Origin: an uncultured Oscillospiraceae bacterium
GTDB taxonomy: Bacteria > Bacillota > Clostridia > Oscillospirales > Ruminococcaceae
Direction of reading: 5' to 3'
Assembly (NCBI GenBank): GCA_910583935.1
Contig: CAJTZM010000009.1
Span: 33,193 to 97,192, forward strand
Length of the DNA stretch: 64,000 bases
Each line of letters starts with the position of its first letter. The stretch's first letter is position 1. The notes below the pieces were generated by a model that worked only from the letters and a program-made list of their open reading frames with translations, did no database searches and was not told the DNA's origin. A program made the translations under genes and the position numbers. Positions 49,869-61,235 of the stretch are shown here, in pieces.

Positions 49869-50148
49869 TGTTCCGCTCTCCTTTGTCGAGCGTTTTTTCT
49901 ATGGCCAGCGCAGCCCGCTCGATCTCCTTCGCTCTATGCCGCATGGAGCGGGCAAAACAAATCTTCTCCCATTCGTTGGCCGGAAGATAATACCCGCTTG
50001 TATTGTTGGACAAAATAGGCGTTCCTGACAGTCTTTCACTGGCGATCATACGGCGGACCACTCTGCTGTCCAGCTTGGTTACGCCCATCAAATACCGCAA
50101 AGACACGGCGTTTTCCTGCCCGGCGCTTAAATATTCAGCTATTTTCAT
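49843..50148 (-). CDS. Hypothetical element protein, HTH-like
   Basis: A 101-residue protein with a winged-helix-like N-terminus (GQENAVSLRYLMGVTKLDSRVVRRMIASERLSGTPIL), an NTSGYYLPANEWEKICFARSM middle and a helical, basic tail. This arrangement is common in Clostridial prophage early regions, where function is unknown. ATG at 50148 follows AAGGGTGAT. It overlaps the genes on both sides. Confidence 0.6.
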   Translation of the reverse strand: MKIAEYLSAGQENAVSLRYLMGVTKLDSRVVRRMIASERLSGTPILSNNTSGYYLPANEWEKICFARSMRHRAKEIERAALAIEKTLDKGERNNDRTKRKA

Positions 50149-50314
50149 GGGCATCACCCTTGTAAAAAATTGCATCCCCGCCAAGCTTTCCAATCAAAAA
50201 TCCGGCAATATCGTCGGCTGGAATGTCCCAATATTCCGCATCCGTCATGGTTGCAACGCCGTTTTCTACAACCATCCTCACCGTTACCGGGATCCGGCAT
50301 GTTACTTTTTCCAT
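50135..50314 (-). CDS. Small element protein (59 aa)
   Basis: A 59-residue ORF: MEKVTCRIPVTVRMVVENG, then AEYWDIPADDIAGFLIGKLGGDAIFY. It reads as a compact beta/alpha protein. RBS AAAGGAGG precedes the ATG by 9 bases. It overlaps the next gene by 14 bases and follows the short XRE gene after 3 bases, so it belongs to the early operon. Family not known. Confidence 0.65.
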   Translation of the reverse strand: MEKVTCRIPVTVRMVVENGVATMTDAEYWDIPADDIAGFLIGKLGGDAIFYKGDAHENS

Positions 50315-50317
50315 CCA

Positions 50318-50512
50318 TTAAGCCTCCTTTTTGAGGATGTCCGCTACCGAGACACCCAATTCCACCGCTAGCTTTCCAGCGGTTTTAGGTAGAACCTCAC
50401 AGCCTTTACGGATACGCGTTAGGGTTTGTGGTGAAATACCTGTGCGTAGGTCTGACATGGATTTACATTGCTGGGCCAAAAGAACGTCAAGCCGCTGTGC
50501 ATCTACTTTCAC
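50318..50512 (-). CDS. Short XRE-type early regulator (Cro-like)
   Basis: A 64-residue HTH protein: RLDVLLAQQCKSMSDLRTGISPQTLTRIRKGCEVLPKTAGKLAVELGV. It is oriented away from the longer XRE repressor at 50654, which is the normal phage Cro/CI arrangement. GTG at 50512 with AAAGGAGA is preferred to an upstream TTG. It heads the early replication operon. Confidence 0.8.
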   Translation of the reverse strand: MKVDAQRLDVLLAQQCKSMSDLRTGISPQTLTRIRKGCEVLPKTAGKLAVELGVSVADILKKEA

Positions 50513-50653
50513 GTATTTGTTCTCCTTTCGTTCCAAATTCGTTCCGCATCTACATAATAATACCGATATCGTTCCTTGTCAAGATATTTTTTAAAAAAGT
50601 GTTCCATTTTTGTTCCATTTATGCTATGCTAAAATTGGAGGTGATAATTGAAA
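50513..50653. promoter_or_regulatory. Divergent control region with GTTCC repeats
   Basis: The word GTTCC appears five times on the plus strand, at 50530, 50541, 50571, 50601 and 50612; two pairs are 11 bases apart, about one DNA turn. The region is AT-rich and lies between the Cro-like and CI-like genes, so these are candidate repressor sites. Confidence 0.45.
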
Positions 50654-51130
50654 ATGGAAATAGAAGATACTTTTGAGATAGGTCAAAATATTCGTGCTGT
50701 CCGCAAACAAATGGGGTTAACCCAAGAAGAACTTGCTAAAATGGCTGGATTATCAACCATGAGCATCCGTAGATACGAAAAAGGTGAGCGTATAATAACC
50801 GATGAAACCTTAATGAGGATTGCAAAAGTGTTGAAAATTGAGTGGCAGAAACTAAAAGGTTGGGTATTTTATGGTTTTACTGTTGACGGTTATGAATTTT
50901 GGGGACCGCCAGAATCCATAACCGAACTAGACCAGATATTCGCTGATAACATTAGTGAACAACAAGGGTCCTGCAAACAAATTAGCAATCAGATAATTAT
51001 GGCACTAAATAAATTGAATAGAGCTGGGAAGCAAAAAGCGGTGGAGCGTGTATTGGAACTAACCGAAATTCCCCGTTATCAAGCCTCCCCCCCCAGTCAG
51101 ATGCTCCAGACAGTTCCAGAGAGCAAATAA
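50654..51130 (+). CDS. XRE-family repressor (CI-like)
   Basis: A 158-residue regulator with an N-terminal HTH (IRAVRKQMGLTQEELAKMAGLSTMSIRRYEKGERIITDETLMRIAKVL) and a C-terminal helical part (QISNQIIMALNKLNRAGKQKAVERVLELTEIPRYQ) seen in many Clostridial element repressors. No LexA-type peptidase residues are visible, so induction may not depend on RecA self-cleavage. The ATG at 50654 has GGAGGTGA upstream. The recombinase ATG lies 37 bases after its stop codon, so both may be on one transcript. Confidence 0.82.
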   Translation: MEIEDTFEIGQNIRAVRKQMGLTQEELAKMAGLSTMSIRRYEKGERIITDETLMRIAKVLKIEWQKLKGWVFYGFTVDGYEFWGPPESITELDQIFADNISEQQGSCKQISNQIIMALNKLNRAGKQKAVERVLELTEIPRYQASPPSQMLQTVPESK

Positions 51131-51166
51131 ATGCTTACAAAGTTTCTAGCCAGGAAGGAGGACCAT

Positions 51167-52676
<1,510 letters not shown>

Positions 52677-52703
52677 ATATCTTGCAAATTAAACTGCCTT
52701 TTT

Positions 52704-52732
52704 ACTATACTACAGTTTTTCCGATTTGTCAA
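52704..52732 (-). promoter_or_regulatory. tRNA-fMet promoter
   Basis: On the minus strand TTGACA (52732-52727), 17 bases, TATAGT (52709-52704), about 28 bases before the tRNA 5' end. Confidence 0.85.
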
Positions 52733-52833
52733 GGATTATTCTCACTTTTTTCCTTTGGCGGCAGAAAATACGGAACGACCGTTCAAGCATCCAGCCGGCG
52801 GCGAATCACTTTTTCCAGATCGCCGCCTTTTTG

Positions 52834-53070
52834 TCAAGCCTGATCCTGGCCGCCCTTTCCCAATAGATTCCGCAGCTTTTGGGCCGCCTCCTGCCTGCGC
52901 CGCCGGGTCTCCTGCTCGTCAATCCGCCATCCGCCGGCGCTTTGGAGCAGACAATCCCCCTCCTTCACCTCGGGAGGAAGCAGCGAAAGGCTCAGATGAG
53001 TAAGGGATTGGTCCGGCCCCTCTAAAACCGCCTGCCCTTCTTCTATCCGGTCGATGCACCAATACTCCAT
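52834..53070 (-). CDS. DUF3006 family protein
   Basis: A 78-residue DUF3006 protein: EYWCIDRIEEGQAVLEGPDQSLTHLSLSLLP, followed by EGDCLLQSAGGWRIDEQETRRRRQEAAQKLRNLLGKG. The family consists of a small beta domain with a C-terminal charged helix, often found next to ComEC-like hydrolases; function unknown. Its ATG overlaps the stop of the upstream MBL gene (TGATG), so the two are coupled. Confidence 0.85.
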   Translation of the reverse strand: MEYWCIDRIEEGQAVLEGPDQSLTHLSLSLLPPEVKEGDCLLQSAGGWRIDEQETRRRRQEAAQKLRNLLGKGGQDQA

Positions 53071-54059
53071 CAGCCCGCCTCCCGCTCGGTTTGTACCGTA
53101 ATCTCTTTTCCGTCGGTGGCAAATACCACCGACCCTGCCAAATCCGTGCGGTACACCGAAATATCCCGCTGGGAAAAGCTGGCTAAAACCTCCTGGTGGG
53201 GATGGCCGTAATCGTTGTCCGCTCCGCAGGATATGGCCGCGATTTTAGGGGAAACAGCGTTTAAAAACGCCTCGCTGGAGGAGGTACTGCTGCCGTGATG
53301 TCCCGCCTTCAGCACATCTGCCCGCAGATCCGCCCCCAAATCGATCAGATCCTCCTCTACTTCCTTCTCCGCGTCACCGGTGAACAAAAAGGAGGTTTCC
53401 CCACTGTCCAAACGGCATACCACCGAATAATCGTTCAGATCCTGGTAGTCGCCTGCCGGGGACAGCACCGTCAGCAAAACCCCCTCGCCCAGATCGTAGG
53501 AAAGACCCGGTCCGGCGGCAGTGACCGGGATATTCTGCTTTTCCGCTGTTTCCAAAAGCCGCCGGAATACCGCTGTCGTGGGAACCATGCTGTCGGCCAG
53601 CTGCGGCATTAAAATTTCGCCTGCAGGAACCTGCTCCAGCACCTGCGCCAGTCCGCCGATATGGTCCGCATGGGGGTGGGTGGCGATGACCAGATCCAGC
53701 CTTTTTATCCCGGCGGACCGGAGGTAATCGTAGATCGTTTGCCCCTGGTCCCGCTCTCCTGCGTCGATCAGCACCGTTTTTTCCCGCGTTTGGATCAGGA
53801 TCCCGTCGCCCTGCCCCACGTCAATCATATGGACCGCCGCGATCTGCTCCCCATCCAGCTGAATCGCCGGGCGGTAGGGCCCCTCCATGCCCAGAAGGTC
53901 GCTCCAGCCGGGCATATCAAAGGGCAGCCAGCCCATTTCGCTCATGGTCATCAGGGTAAAAAACACCATGACCAGCGCCGCCACCGTCAAAAACAGCCAG
54001 GTGGGCATCCGGTCGATCAGCCGCTGAACGATTTGAACACCGTTTTTTCTTCTGCTCAT
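53070..54059 (-). CDS. ComEC/Rec2-like metallo-beta-lactamase-fold protein
   Basis: A 329-residue protein with one N-terminal membrane helix (WLFLTVAALVMVFFTLMTMSE) and an extracytoplasmic metallo-hydrolase domain. It shows AVHMIDVGQGDGILIQT, ATHPHADHIGGL (HxHxDH metal motif), FLFTGDAEKEVEEDL, DVLKAGHHGSSTSSS and a C-terminal strand. This matches the ComEC C-terminal hydrolase as a separate protein. It could degrade nucleic acid or a nucleotide outside the membrane. It shares a 4-base overlap with YgiQ upstream and precedes DUF3006. Confidence 0.88.
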   Translation of the reverse strand: MSRRKNGVQIVQRLIDRMPTWLFLTVAALVMVFFTLMTMSEMGWLPFDMPGWSDLLGMEGPYRPAIQLDGEQIAAVHMIDVGQGDGILIQTREKTVLIDAGERDQGQTIYDYLRSAGIKRLDLVIATHPHADHIGGLAQVLEQVPAGEILMPQLADSMVPTTAVFRRLLETAEKQNIPVTAAGPGLSYDLGEGVLLTVLSPAGDYQDLNDYSVVCRLDSGETSFLFTGDAEKEVEEDLIDLGADLRADVLKAGHHGSSTSSSEAFLNAVSPKIAAISCGADNDYGHPHQEVLASFSQRDISVYRTDLAGSVVFATDGKEITVQTEREAG

Positions 54060-55981
54060 CCTCTTCCCTTCCCCCTTCTTGCTGCCGGACTTTTTCCGGG
54101 CCCTTTGCCCGGTCTGCGTCCGGCGCCAGCATGGACGGGCCGCTGTCTTCTGAGATCCGGGCCCTTTCCTCCCTGCGCCGGACGCCGGATCCCCGCCGCC
54201 GGCACCAGACAGTCGGGCCTCGGGCCAATCAGATCCTGCCGGCCCGCCGCTGTCAGCGCCTCGATAACCTGCTCGCGCAGCTCTGGCCTATAGTACTGCA
54301 GCAGCGCCCGCTGCATCGCCTTCTCCTTGGGACTTTTAGGCACGAAAACCGTCCTGCCGCTGAACGGGTCGAGGCCGGTATAGAACATGCAGGTAGACAC
54401 GGTTCCCGGCGTCGGGTAAAAGTCCTGCACCTGCTCCGGCCGGATCCGGTTTTTCTTCATGTACACTGCCAGCTGGACCGCGTCCTTTAAGGTGGAGCCA
54501 GGATGGGAGGACATCAGGTAGGGCACCAGATACTGCTCCTTGCCTGCCTTTTCGGTCAGCTGGTAAAATTTCTTCACAAACCGATTGTAGGTCTCGATAT
54601 GGGGCTTTCCCATCTGATCCAGAACCGCAGCGGAGCAGTGCTCCGGCGCCACCCGCAGCTGTCCGCTGATGTGATGCTCCACCAGCTCCCGGAAAAAGGA
54701 CTCGTCCCGATCCTCCAGCAGATAGTCAAACCGGATGCCGGAACGGATAAACACCCGCTTGACCCCGGGCAGCGCCCGCAGCTTTCGCAACAGCTCCAGA
54801 TATTCCCGGTGATCCGCCTTGAGATTTTTGCAGGGAGAGGGGGCCAGGCACCGGCGCCCCCGGCACACTCCATGCTCCAGCTGCCGTCTGCAGGAGGGCT
54901 GGCGGAAATTGGCGGTGGGTCCGCCCACGTCGTGAATATACCCTTTAAACCGGGGACTTTTGATCAGCTGCCGCGCCTCGGCCAGCACCGATTCCTCGCT
55001 GCGGCAGGTCACCTGACGGCCCTGGTGGGTGGCGATAGAGCAAAAGCTGCACGCCCCAAAGCAACCCCGGTTGTGCATGATGGAAAATTCCACCTCGTCA
55101 ATGGCGGGGACGCCGCCTTTTTTCTCATAGGAGGGATGGTAGTATCGGGCAAAGGGCAGCGACCAAACCCAGTCCAGCTCCTTTTGGGTCAGCGGCGGCA
55201 TGGGCGGATTCTGCACCAAAAACCGCTCACCGTGCTTCTGGATTACCGTCTTGCCGTATACCGCGTCGTGCTCCTCATACTGGATTTTAAACGCCCGGGC
55301 GTAGGCGGTCTTATCCTGTGCCACCTTTTGAAAGGACGCGCAGGATACCGCCCCTGGAACCTGCGGCGCCTCATCCGCCAGATAGCAGGTCCCCCGGATG
55401 TCGGTCAGCTCCCGCACCGGCTCCCCCGCCGCCAGCCGCCGGACGATCTGGATGGTCTGGCGCTCCCCCATGCCGTAGACCAGAAGGTCCGCGCCCGCGT
55501 CCGCCAAAACCGAGGGGCGCACCTGGTCGTCCCAATAATCGTAGTGGGCAAAGCGCCGCAGCGAAGCCTCCAGCCCGCCGATAATCACCGGCACCTGGGG
55601 GCAAAGCTTCTTTAATGCCCGACTGTACACGATGGTCGGCCGGTCCGGCCGAAAGCCCGCCTTGCCGCCGGGACTGTAGGCGTCCTCGCTGCGCAGCCGC
55701 TTCGCCGCAGTGTAGTGGGCCACCATTGAGTCGATGTTTCCGCCGGACACCAGAAATCCCAGCTTAGGTCTGCCAAGGGCCAGAAAGCTCTGCTCCCGCC
55801 GCCAGTCCGGCTGGGCCAGCACCCCCACCCGAAAGCCCTGGGACTCTATGACCCGGGCGATAATCGCCGCCCCAAAGCTGGGGTGATCCACATAAGCGTC
55901 CGCCGAAACCAACACAAAATCCAGCTGATCCCAGCCAAGCCTTTCCATATCCTCTCTGCACACAGGCAAAAATCCGCTCAT
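54056..55981 (-). CDS. ygiQ: YgiQ family radical SAM protein (UPF0313)
   Basis: A 641-residue YgiQ. N-terminal B12-binding-like part (LDFVLVSADAYVDHPSFGAAIIARVIE, LGFLVSGGNIDSMVAHY). Radical SAM cysteines are in CFGACSFC at 307, 311 and 314 (CxxxCxxC), with YLVPYLMSSHPGST and the PTPGTVSTCMFYTGLDP segment after it. The biochemical reaction is unknown. The tail is Arg/Pro/Gly-rich and may be disordered. The ATG at 55981 behind GGAAAGGG is preferred to one 15 codons upstream. Confidence 0.92.
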   Translation of the reverse strand: MSGFLPVCREDMERLGWDQLDFVLVSADAYVDHPSFGAAIIARVIESQGFRVGVLAQPDWRREQSFLALGRPKLGFLVSGGNIDSMVAHYTAAKRLRSEDAYSPGGKAGFRPDRPTIVYSRALKKLCPQVPVIIGGLEASLRRFAHYDYWDDQVRPSVLADAGADLLVYGMGERQTIQIVRRLAAGEPVRELTDIRGTCYLADEAPQVPGAVSCASFQKVAQDKTAYARAFKIQYEEHDAVYGKTVIQKHGERFLVQNPPMPPLTQKELDWVWSLPFARYYHPSYEKKGGVPAIDEVEFSIMHNRGCFGACSFCSIATHQGRQVTCRSEESVLAEARQLIKSPRFKGYIHDVGGPTANFRQPSCRRQLEHGVCRGRRCLAPSPCKNLKADHREYLELLRKLRALPGVKRVFIRSGIRFDYLLEDRDESFFRELVEHHISGQLRVAPEHCSAAVLDQMGKPHIETYNRFVKKFYQLTEKAGKEQYLVPYLMSSHPGSTLKDAVQLAVYMKKNRIRPEQVQDFYPTPGTVSTCMFYTGLDPFSGRTVFVPKSPKEKAMQRALLQYYRPELREQVIEALTAAGRQDLIGPRPDCLVPAAGIRRPAQGGKGPDLRRQRPVHAGAGRRPGKGPGKSPAARRGKGRG

Positions 55982-56083
55982 TCTTTTCCCTTTCCATCCA
56001 CTGCTTTTTCCGGGACAAAACACCACCAGAGCCTATCCTTTTTAAAGACGGCTCCGTTTTTTCTTCGGGAAGGCTTGTCCCCA

Positions 56084-58591
56084 TTATTGCGGCTCCGCCG
56101 GCGGATTTTCGTCCGTCTGCATTTTCATCTCGATCCACTGCTGGCGGCTGATGAGCACCTGCCGGGGCTTGCTTCCTTCAAACGGGCCCACAATTCCGCG
56201 CGCCTCCATCTCGTCGACAATCCGCGCCGCCCGGGCATAGCCCAGCTTCAGCTTGCGCTGCAATAAGGAGGTAGACGCCTGCCCGGAATCCACCACGCAT
56301 TCAATGGCCGCCGGCAGCATCTCGTCCTCTGCGTCGAACCCGCCGCCGGATTTCTCGGAGCCGGATTTGCCCGCCGCCTCCGCCTGCCGCTCGATCTCTT
56401 CCAAAATCTGATCGTCGTAATCGGCGGTCTGGGAGCCTTTGATAAAGGACACGACCTTTTCCACCTCTTTATCGCTGACAAAGCAGCCCTGAATGCGGAC
56501 CGGCTTTGCCGCGCCTACCGGGAAGAACAGCATATCCCCCTTGCCCAGCAGCTTTTCCGCGCCGCCCGAATCCAAAATCGTCCGGGAGTCCACCTGGGAG
56601 GATACGGCAAAGGCGATCCGGCTTGGGATGTTGGCCTTGATGACGCCGGTGATCACATCCACCGACGGCCGCTGTGTCGCGATGACCAGATGCATCCCCG
56701 CCGCCCGGGCCATCTGGGCCAGCCGGCAGATGGCGTCCTCCACCTCGTTTTGGGCGGCGATCATCAGGTCCGCCAGCTCGTCGATGATAATGACAATCTG
56801 AGGCATCTTGGCCAGATTCCGGTCCGGCTGCTCCTCAGCCAGCCGGTTATAGCCGCCAATATCCCGAACACTGTTGTCCGCGAACAGCTTGTAGCGGCCC
56901 AGCATCTCGCTGACCGCCCAGTTAAGCGCGCCCGCCGCCTTGCGCGGGTCGGTGACCACCGGCACCAGCAGATGGGGAATGCCGTTGTAAACCCCCAGCT
57001 CCACCACCTTCGGGTCCACCATCAAAAGGCGCACCTCCTCCGGGGAGGCTTTATACAAAATGCTCATGATAATCGAGTTGATGCACACCGATTTGCCGGA
57101 ACCGGTGGCGCCGGCAATCAGCATATGGGGCATTTTCGCAATGTCCGCCACACAGACGCTGCCGCCGATATCCTTGCCCAGACACATGGTCACCCGGCTT
57201 TTGGCCTCCCGAAACGGCGCGGAATCCACAATATCCCGGATCGGCACCATGCTGGTCTGCCGGTTGGGGACCTCGATGCCCACCGCCGCCTTGTTGGGGA
57301 TCGGCGCTTCAATCCGCACCCCGCTGGTGGCCAGGTTTAAGGCAATGTCGTCGGCCAGGTTGGTGATTTTGCTGATCTTCACCCCCGCCGACGGCTGCAG
57401 CTCGTACCGGGTCACCGCCGGACCTCGGGCGATGTCAATAATCCGGGTCTGGACCCCGAAGCTGGCCAGCGCGTCGACCAAAAGCTGGGCATTGGCCTTT
57501 AATTCCTCGCTTAAATCCTGGCCGTCCGGCTTTTCACCCTCCTGCAAAAGGTAAACCGGCGGGAATATGTAGTTCTCGGTGGCCTGCAGCTTTCCTGCGG
57601 CATCCAGCTCCCCAGCCATTTGCTTTTCCGGGCTGGACAGCTCCTCCTTCGCCGGCTCGCTTTGAACCGGCGGAATCACGGGCGGTTCCTCCTTCTTTGT
57701 CTCGGATAGGGCGCTTTGCGCAATTTTCCCCACCAGATCGTCCAGTAAAGGCTGCTCTGCGGATTTTTCCGCCTTCTCCTTCGGCGGCTCAGGCGGCTTT
57801 TCCTCCTGGCCGGCCGCCGCCCTGATCAGCTTTTCCTTGGCCTTCTTCACCTTTTCCTTTTCCTCCGGCGACTGCTCCCGCACCTGCACCGGATGCGGCG
57901 GCAGCGGCGCTTCGTCCAAGGGAACGTCAATATTAAACTGGGGACGGCGGCGCTCCTCCACCCGCTCTACATAGGTTTCCCCAATCTTTTTCACCGGCTT
58001 GTAGGCCGACCGGATCAGATCCAACAGCGTCGCGCCGGTGATGAGCATCAAAAAGGTGAAAATCAAAAGCAGAACGGTTACTGCGGCCGGAGTCTTCCCA
58101 AAGGACAAAAGCGGAAGGCCGAAAAGCCCCCCCGCAAGGCCGCCGCTTTCCAAGCGGGTACCGCTTTCATACAGATAGGCGGCCTTTTCCACAAAATTTT
58201 CCCCTTCTGCTGGGTTTTTAGAAAAGATCTGGGCCGCGCCACAGATAAGCGCCACCAGCACCAGCGTCTGCCATACCTTGTGCCCCAACGCACCGATGGG
58301 CTTGTCCATCGCGGCCATCACCGCAATGTAGATAAGCGCCGGCGCAATCAGATACGCACACCAGCCGAACAGTCCAAAGCAAAAGGTGTGCAGCCAGTTC
58401 CAAAAGCCCTGGCCCGATATCAGCGATACGGCCAGGAAGAAAAGCCCCCCCGCAAACAGAATCACCGCCCAAAGCTGCCGGCGGGACCGGGCCTGTTCCT
58501 CGGCCAGACGCTTTTCCTGCGCCGTCTGCCGGCCGGTTTTCTTTTTTGCGGCCGGCTTCTTTTTCGCCGCCGGATTTTTCTGTGCTGCCAA
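56084..58591 (-). CDS. ftsK: DNA translocase FtsK/SpoIIIE
   Basis: An 835-residue DNA translocase. A Lys/Ala-rich N-terminus ([15 protein letters not shown]) leads into four membrane helices (about 35-180). A Pro/Glu/Lys-rich linker (about 215-330) precedes the RecA-like motor: [18 protein letters not shown], Walker [11 protein letters not shown], Walker [14 protein letters not shown]. The C-terminal gamma winged helix is [31 protein letters not shown]. It pumps DNA across the division or sporulation septum. It starts with TTG at 58591 behind AAGGGAGG. Confidence 0.94.
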   Translation of the reverse strand: MAAQKNPAAKKKPAAKKKTGRQTAQEKRLAEEQARSRRQLWAVILFAGGLFFLAVSLISGQGFWNWLHTFCFGLFGWCAYLIAPALIYIAVMAAMDKPIGALGHKVWQTLVLVALICGAAQIFSKNPAEGENFVEKAAYLYESGTRLESGGLAGGLFGLPLLSFGKTPAAVTVLLLIFTFLMLITGATLLDLIRSAYKPVKKIGETYVERVEERRRPQFNIDVPLDEAPLPPHPVQVREQSPEEKEKVKKAKEKLIRAAAGQEEKPPEPPKEKAEKSAEQPLLDDLVGKIAQSALSETKKEEPPVIPPVQSEPAKEELSSPEKQMAGELDAAGKLQATENYIFPPVYLLQEGEKPDGQDLSEELKANAQLLVDALASFGVQTRIIDIARGPAVTRYELQPSAGVKISKITNLADDIALNLATSGVRIEAPIPNKAAVGIEVPNRQTSMVPIRDIVDSAPFREAKSRVTMCLGKDIGGSVCVADIAKMPHMLIAGATGSGKSVCINSIIMSILYKASPEEVRLLMVDPKVVELGVYNGIPHLLVPVVTDPRKAAGALNWAVSEMLGRYKLFADNSVRDIGGYNRLAEEQPDRNLAKMPQIVIIIDELADLMIAAQNEVEDAICRLAQMARAAGMHLVIATQRPSVDVITGVIKANIPSRIAFAVSSQVDSRTILDSGGAEKLLGKGDMLFFPVGAAKPVRIQGCFVSDKEVEKVVSFIKGSQTADYDDQILEEIERQAEAAGKSGSEKSGGGFDAEDEMLPAAIECVVDSGQASTSLLQRKLKLGYARAARIVDEMEARGIVGPFEGSKPRQVLISRQQWIEMKMQTDENPPAEPQ

Positions 58592-58716
58592 ATCCCCAAA
58601 CCTCCCTTTATTTTTTGCCGGACGGCGTCCGCACCCGCCCGGCCTCTCCCTTGCAAAAAGGCCAATCCTTTGTACCCCTTGTGCCGCAAACAAACGACAA
58701 AAAAGCCCCTGCCCGA

Positions 58717-59115
58717 CTATTTTCTTTCCCAGTGTAATGCGCAGCGGCCTGTGGCACCTTTCCATTCCCACCGCAGAAAGTACCTGTTTTTCCTATTCAA
58801 GTCCACTCTGCCGGCAGGAGACTGCCGGTTGAGCTTTAAAAGCGGTTGTTTTTTCCCATCCAGCAAAAGCACCTCCGCGCTTCCCCGCAGCAGATGGTCG
58901 TCAAGAAAAAACGTATAGGTCCGGCTCTCACCAAATCTTCCGATGTGACGGACCCAGCCGGTGCAGGTGTCCAGTATGGCCTTATCCGCACCTCTCCCCG
59001 GCAAAAATACAAAGGAAATCGCCTGTATGCTCTTTGTCACGGCTATGCCCCGGCGATACAGAACGAACCCTGCAAAACTGCCGATCAATGGAAAAAGCCA
59101 TATCCATCCCTGCAT
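58717..59115 (-). CDS. Hypothetical protein with N-terminal membrane segment
   Basis: The 132-residue product begins with a hydrophobic segment ([17 protein letters not shown]) and continues as a soluble beta-rich domain ([40 protein letters not shown]). It is likely a membrane-anchored extracytoplasmic or cytosolic protein; no family is recognised. RBS AGAGGAGA precedes the ATG. It is between uppP and ftsK on the minus strand. Confidence 0.65.
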   Translation of the reverse strand: MQGWIWLFPLIGSFAGFVLYRRGIAVTKSIQAISFVFLPGRGADKAILDTCTGWVRHIGRFGESRTYTFFLDDHLLRGSAEVLLLDGKKQPLLKLNRQSPAGRVDLNRKNRYFLRWEWKGATGRCALHWERK

Positions 59116-59157
59116 AACAGATTTCTCCTCTAATTTAGACCAAACGCTCTCTTCGGC

Positions 59158-60003
59158 TTACTGGACGAATTTTTCTATGATCCCCACCGTCACCGTCGCA
59201 ACACCCAGAATGGCCGTATACCAGGTGAAAACCTTAAAATTGCCCGACCGGGCCAGCCAGCGCACCAGCTTAATCGCCAAAAATCCGACCACGGCCGCCA
59301 CGACCATCCCCACCAGCATGGGCAGAAGGTCTATCTGGGCGCCCTCCTCCAGCGCGTCCTTCACCTCGAAAATATTGGCGCCCAGCACCGCCGGTATGCC
59401 CAGAATAAAGGAAAAGGCCACTGCAAATTCCCGGCCAAGCCCCGCGAAAATCCCGGCGGAAATGGTGGAGCCGGACCGGGACAGTCCCGGCAGCGGCGCA
59501 ATGCCCTGCATAACGCCGACCAAAACCGCATCCCGCGCCCGCATAGTAGAGGCGTCCTTTCTGCCGGGGGTCAGATGGTCTGCCAGATACAATAGCCCAG
59601 CGGTAGCCAGAAAGCAGATTCCCTCCACGATAATGTCATTGTCGCTGGCAAGGGATGTGTACCAATCCCGCAGAAAGAAAAATCCCAAAAGCGGCAGCAG
59701 CGCCACCACCAGCATAAAGATCATCCGGCGGCTGGGGTCGGTGGTCTTAAAGGTGAATTTCCCGGTAAAGATGTCGCCGAGCATCCGGAAGAATTCCACA
59801 ATCATTCCCCAAATCGTATCCCAAAACGCGATGAAAACCGCGATTAGGGTCCCCAGGTGCAGCAGGATGGAAAAAAGCCCCGCCGCCTCGCCCGACTGGC
59901 CGGTAAAATGCTGATACAAGGACAGATGTCCTGAGCTTGACACCGGCAAAAACTCGGTTAAGCCCTGGATAATCCCCTGTAAAATTGCGTCCCATAAACT
60001 CAT
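59158..60003 (-). CDS. uppP: Undecaprenyl-diphosphatase UppP/BacA
   Basis: A 281-residue membrane phosphatase that recycles undecaprenyl pyrophosphate, the lipid carrier for wall synthesis; overproduction gives bacitracin resistance. The active site motifs are GLTEFLPVSSSGHL near residue 15 and PGLSRSGSTIS near residue 170, both intact. Seven or eight hydrophobic helices are visible. The ATG at 60003 follows GGGAGGGG. Confidence 0.95.
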   Translation of the reverse strand: MSLWDAILQGIIQGLTEFLPVSSSGHLSLYQHFTGQSGEAAGLFSILLHLGTLIAVFIAFWDTIWGMIVEFFRMLGDIFTGKFTFKTTDPSRRMIFMLVVALLPLLGFFFLRDWYTSLASDNDIIVEGICFLATAGLLYLADHLTPGRKDASTMRARDAVLVGVMQGIAPLPGLSRSGSTISAGIFAGLGREFAVAFSFILGIPAVLGANIFEVKDALEEGAQIDLLPMLVGMVVAAVVGFLAIKLVRWLARSGNFKVFTWYTAILGVATVTVGIIEKFVQ

Positions 60004-60080
60004 GATTGTCCCCTCCCAAATTGTCCTTTCATCCAATAAAAATTCGGTTTTTATGTAAAGGCCGGGCCGGACCCGGCTTT

Positions 60081-60284
60081 TTAAACCTTTGGGCAATATA
60101 TGGCTCCCGGCTGGTACTGCGGGTTCAGATACAGCGCCGGATCGGTAGAAACCAGCCGGGTCACCGCCAGACCGTTCCGGCCCTGCACCCCCTGCAAAAA
60201 TCCGCCGGGTACCTGCTGCCAAACGCTGGCGTCCTCGGTCTTTTCCATCATCTCCAGCGGGTCGATAATCGAATGAATCAGCAT
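60081..60284 (-). CDS. ylzJ: YlzJ-like protein
   Basis: A 67-residue protein matching YlzJ ([45 protein letters not shown]). YlzJ is uncharacterised but conserved between tepA and spoIIIE in Bacillus. Its start overlaps the end of tepA by 7 bases. Confidence 0.85.
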   Translation of the reverse strand: MLIHSIIDPLEMMEKTEDASVWQQVPGGFLQGVQGRNGLAVTRLVSTDPALYLNPQYQPGAIYCPKV

Positions 60285-60991
60285 GGCGGTTCCTCCTTTT
60301 GCTCCTTCTGCGGGCGGGACTCAATCAGCTCGGTCAGCTTTTCCACCGCCTGGGCCAGCCCGCCTAGCTGGTCGATCAGCCCTTCCTCCACCGCCTGTTC
60401 TCCATCCAGCACCGTACCCATATCCATCACCAGCTCGCCGGTATTCATCATCAGCTGCCGAAAGCGCTTGGGATCCACCCCCGAATTGTCGGTGACAAAG
60501 CGGACGATCCGCTCCTGCATTTTGTCAAAATACGAAAGGGTCTGGGGAACGCCCAGCACCAGCCCGCTCATCCGCACCGGGTGGACGGTCATGGTGGCCG
60601 ACGGGGCGATAAAGGAATACTGGGCGCTGCACGCCAACGGCACCCCGATGGAATGGCCGCCGCCCAGCACCAGCGAAACCACCGGCGTTTTCATGGTGGA
60701 AATCAGCTCCGCGATGGCAAGACCCGCCTCTACGTCGCCGCCCACTGTGTTTAAAATTACAATCAGCCCCTCGATTTCCGGGTCCTGCTCAATGGCCACC
60801 AGCTGGGGAATTACGTGCTCATACTTGGTCGTCTTATTCTGGGCCGGCAGGATATAATGTCCCTCAATCTGGCCGATGATGGTCAGGCAGTGGATCATAT
60901 GCTTACCGTGGGTTTCGGTGGTCACCGATCCGCTTTGGATGATCTGGCGCTGCTGTTCCTCCTGCTCCTTCGGATCTTTTTCTTCTGGCAT
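60278..60991 (-). CDS. tepA: TepA/ClpP-like protease
   Basis: A 237-residue ClpP-fold protein of the TepA (YmfB) group. It has the [23 protein letters not shown]-terminus, [20 protein letters not shown] and [19 protein letters not shown] segments with the nucleophilic Ser near 114, and a long C-terminal helix. B. subtilis TepA was linked to protein translocation and germination protein degradation. The ATG at 60991 follows GGGAGGAAAGG. It heads the tepA-ylzJ-uppP block. Confidence 0.9.
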   Translation of the reverse strand: MPEEKDPKEQEEQQRQIIQSGSVTTETHGKHMIHCLTIIGQIEGHYILPAQNKTTKYEHVIPQLVAIEQDPEIEGLIVILNTVGGDVEAGLAIAELISTMKTPVVSLVLGGGHSIGVPLACSAQYSFIAPSATMTVHPVRMSGLVLGVPQTLSYFDKMQERIVRFVTDNSGVDPKRFRQLMMNTGELVMDMGTVLDGEQAVEEGLIDQLGGLAQAVEKLTELIESRPQKEQKEEPPC

Positions 60992-61235
60992 AGCCTTTCC
61001 TCCCCGAACCGTTTTTCCCTTATTCTGCCCGCTCAGAGGGAGCGCTATCCCATACATGAATGTATTATAGCAAAAAAAGCGCTGCTTCACAACCGAAAAA
61101 AGTCAAAAAAGAGAACCTGTGTTCCTTACCCTTTGATGAAAGCCGCCGTCTGGCCGGTTTCCTTCCTTTTCGCTGCATGGGTCCCTCCCTCCAAGGGCAG
61201 ACTTCTGTTAAGCCAAGAGAAAGGGGGGCTGCCCT

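Noticed and set aside
54503..55615. Plus-strand open frame of 370 codons
   Set aside because: It is antisense to the catalytic region of YgiQ, whose motifs are intact on the minus strand.
57893..58918. Plus-strand open frame of 341 codons
   Set aside because: Antisense to the FtsK N-terminal region, with basic low-complexity translation and no RBS.
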